Shown piece after piece: positions 12,869 to 14,276 of a stretch of 14,276 bases of DNA. Both the position numbers and the translations under genes were made by a program. Below the pieces are notes generated by a model. That model was not told the origin of the DNA and ran no database searches. It saw nothing but the letters and a program-made list of their open reading frames with translations. This stretch comes from Pseudomonadota bacterium. GTDB taxonomy: Bacteria; Pseudomonadota; Alphaproteobacteria; Ferrovibrionales; Ferrovibrionaceae. Location: assembly GCA_021793055.1 (NCBI GenBank), contig JAJYTL010000049.1, positions 1 through 14,276 of the forward strand. Direction: 5' to 3'. Position 1 is the first letter of the stretch. The number at the start of each line of letters is the position of its first letter.

Positions 12869-14064
12869 GATTCCCTTACCACGTTTGCGCTGACGAGGGC
12901 CGCGGTATCGGCGGCCGAGTACCCGATTTCAGCAAGGACTTCGCGCGTATGCTCGCCGAGCAGCGGGCCGGCGCGCTCGAGCCGGGTCGGCGTATCGGAA
13001 AGCCGCATCGGCGAGGCGATCTGCTCCACGGCGCCCAGAACCGGATGCGCCACCTTGGGGAAGAAGCCGCGCGCCGCCAGATGCGGATCGTGAAACACCT
13101 GATCGTAGGTTTGGATCGCGGCGCAGGGAATGCCTTCGCGTTGCAGGCTCTCGATCCACTGCGCCGTCGGCCGCTCGACGGTGATCCTCTCGATGAGGCC
13201 GATCAGGGTGTCGCGGTTGGCCATGCGCCGCGAATTGTCGGCGAAGCGGGCGTCGCCAATCAGGTCTTCGCGACCGAGCACGCGGCAGAAGGCTTCCCAA
13301 AGTTTCGGCGACGCGGCGCCGACCGTGAAATAGCCATCGGCGCTCCGCAGCGCCTGATAAGGCGCGCTCGCCTGGTGCGCCGAGCCCTGCGGCTTCGGCA
13401 CCTCGCCGGTGGCGAAATATTTTCCCGCCTCCCAGATCGCGAGCGATACCCCGGCCTCGAACAGCGACACGTCGATTAGCTGGCCGCGGCCGGTGCGCCG
13501 GCGCGCCTCGAGGGCGGAGACCGCGGCGAGCGCGCCATAGAGTGCGCAGACCAGATCGCAGACCGGCACCCCGACCTTGACCGGCGGGCGGTCGGGCTCG
13601 CCGGTAATCGTCATCAGGCCCGACATCGCCTGAGCCATGATGTCAAGGCCGGGCCGCGGCGCATAAGGCCCGTCCTGGCCCCAGCCGGAGGCCGCGACGT
13701 AGATCAACTCGGGCCGCGCCGAAGCGAGCTTGGCATAATCGAGACCGAGGGCGGCCATGGTGCCCGGCCGCAAATTCTCAACCACGATATCGGCCTCGGC
13801 GACGAGACGGCGAAAGACCTCCTTGCCGGCCGGCGACTTGAGATCGAGCGCGAGGCTCCGCTTGTTACGGTTGAGACGAACGAAATTGGAAGAGACATGG
13901 CCATCGAGAAAGGGACCGGTCTCGCGCACCAGATCGCCACCGTCGGGGTTTTCCACCTTCACCACATCGGCGCCGAGATCGGCGAGCTGCATGGCGCAGA
14001 ACGGGCCCGCCATGAAATTCCCGACCTCGATAACCTTGATACCGGAAAGAGGAGATTCAGCCAC
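12865..14064 (-). CDS. CaiB/BaiF family (class III) CoA-transferase
   Basis: Class III CoA-transferases move CoA from one acyl-CoA to another carboxylate through an aspartyl-CoA thioester. The 399-residue product is of family length and complete. It begins PLSGIKVIEVGNFMAGPFCAMQLADLGADVVKVE, with NRNKRSLALDL (65-75), VENLRPGTMAALGLDY (95-110) and the catalytic Asp at about 170 in VGVPVCDLVCALYG, aligned with Asp169 of formyl-CoA transferase. RGQLIDVSLFEAGVSL (193-208) and EGIPCAAIQTYDQVFHDPHL follow as expected. The GTG at 14064 is the first possible start after an in-frame TGA 21 bp upstream and has a GGGGG ribosome site 5 bp before it. It is the first gene of the minus-strand run CaiB-crotonase-GT39-GT9, and its stop overlaps the crotonase start by ATGA. 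The substrate is not evident. Confidence 0.93.
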   Translation of the reverse strand: MAESPLSGIKVIEVGNFMAGPFCAMQLADLGADVVKVENPDGGDLVRETGPFLDGHVSSNFVRLNRNKRSLALDLKSPAGKEVFRRLVAEADIVVENLRPGTMAALGLDYAKLASARPELIYVAASGWGQDGPYAPRPGLDIMAQAMSGLMTITGEPDRPPVKVGVPVCDLVCALYGALAAVSALEARRRTGRGQLIDVSLFEAGVSLAIWEAGKYFATGEVPKPQGSAHQASAPYQALRSADGYFTVGAASPKLWEAFCRVLGREDLIGDARFADNSRRMANRDTLIGLIERITVERPTAQWIESLQREGIPCAAIQTYDQVFHDPHLAARGFFPKVAHPVLGAVEQIASPMRLSDTPTRLERAGPLLGEHTREVLAEIGYSAADTAALVSANVVRES

Positions 14065-14164
14065 TTGGCCCCCACGCCAATGTCATAAAGTCCCTATAGA
14101 GGCGATCGTCAGCGCGCCACGATCGATGGTATACAGCCAAGCCTCCGCGATGGCGCGTGATTTT

Positions 14165-14176
14165 GCGTTCGAACGC
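14165..14176. promoter_or_regulatory. Perfect 12-bp palindrome upstream of the CaiB gene
   Basis: GCGTTCGAACGC reads the same on both strands. A looser symmetry extends outward (ATTT at 14160-14163 and AAAT at 14180-14183). It lies about 100 bp upstream of the GTG start of the CoA-transferase gene, a fitting place for an operator of a TetR- or similar-type regulator. A weak minus-strand -10-like TATACC (about 14129-14134) is downstream of it. Confidence 0.35.
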
Positions 14177-14231
14177 GCGAAATGTCGAGGGCCGGGGCCG
14201 AAGAAAGCCGGCGCAGATAACAGAAAGCGAG

Positions 14232-14260
14232 GGCCCCGGCCGCCGCGCCTGGCCGGGGCC
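14232..14260. repeat. GC-rich stem-loop with 10-bp perfect stem
   Basis: GGCCCCGGCC (14232-14241) and GGCCGGGGCC (14251-14260) are exact reverse complements with a 9-base loop. A third copy, GGCCGGGGCC, lies at 14190-14199. No T-run follows, so it is not a standard intrinsic terminator. The 14065-14276 region holds no gene that I can see; whatever precedes on the other side is outside the window. Confidence 0.6.
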
Positions 14261-14276
14261 GGAAACGCCGAGTCGC

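Noticed and set aside
10832..13093. Very long plus-strand open frame (about 750 codons) opposite the GT fusion, crotonase and CoA-transferase, plus the 439-codon frame at 9512-10831
   Set aside because: Both are antisense to well-supported genes, with low-complexity charged composition and no recognisable motif; GC-rich coding DNA often leaves the opposite frame open.
14165..14185. LexA (SOS) box near GTTCGAAC
   Set aside because: Alphaproteobacterial LexA sites are GTTC-N7-GTTC or GAAC-N7-GAAC; the spacing here does not fit.

Overview
The window is a GC-rich segment of a bacterial chromosome, almost certainly from an alphaproteobacterium (Rhodospirillales- or Rhizobiales-like). The grounds are a DUF2336 protein (a family I know only from this class), a short NAD kinase with the alphaproteobacterial GGDGFML motif, an XRE regulator of a common alphaproteobacterial type, a CaiB/BaiF–crotonase pair, strong G/C third-position bias, and GTG/TTG starts. 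No tRNA, rRNA, CRISPR array, transposase or phage gene was recognised. Names rest on reading motifs in the translations, since no database search was possible.

Layout. 1-662 (+): 3' part of a sensor histidine kinase. 836-1963 (+): DUF2336 protein preceded by a CtrA-like box. 2177-3166 (+): moaA. 3295-4062 (+): nadK from a TTG start. 4063-4556: gene-poor gap with a perfect 13-bp-stem palindrome just after nadK and an AT-rich island. 4557-7480 (+): tightly packed cluster of an atypical ECF-like sigma factor, a broken succinylglutamate desuccinylase/aspartoacylase-family gene, and three overlapping genes for a nitrile hydratase (NHase)/thiocyanate hydrolase family enzyme. 7713-8174 (+): XRE regulator. 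8187-12025 (-): GT9 glycosyltransferase and, upstream of it, an 868-residue GT2-like/GtrA/GT39 fusion. 12089-14064 (-): enoyl-CoA hydratase and CaiB/BaiF CoA-transferase. 14065-14276: upstream region of the CaiB gene with a perfect palindrome and a strong GC hairpin.

The most interesting part is 4557-7480. The beta subunit of the NHase family is encoded as two separate proteins (N-half, C-half) followed by the alpha-type metal subunit with the VCTLCSC claw. This subunit division and order is that of thiocyanate hydrolase and the split-beta NHases, not of ordinary two-subunit NHase. The metal motif is followed by Tyr-Pro-Arg, which I recall from thiocyanate hydrolase, while much of the remaining subunit reads like NHase, so the substrate is open. 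The zinc-hydrolase gene just upstream keeps its zinc and catalytic residues but carries an in-frame TAG near its start and a one-base insertion near its 3' end. The sigma factor gene before it also has an unclear start and an end that may be frame-shifted. This could be decay, sequence error or recoding, and re-reading the raw data would decide.

The minus-strand half seems to be two functional units: a CoA-transferase/crotonase pair for acyl-CoA metabolism and a pair of envelope glycosyltransferases. Both pairs are linked by ATGA stop/start overlaps, and 63 bp separate them.
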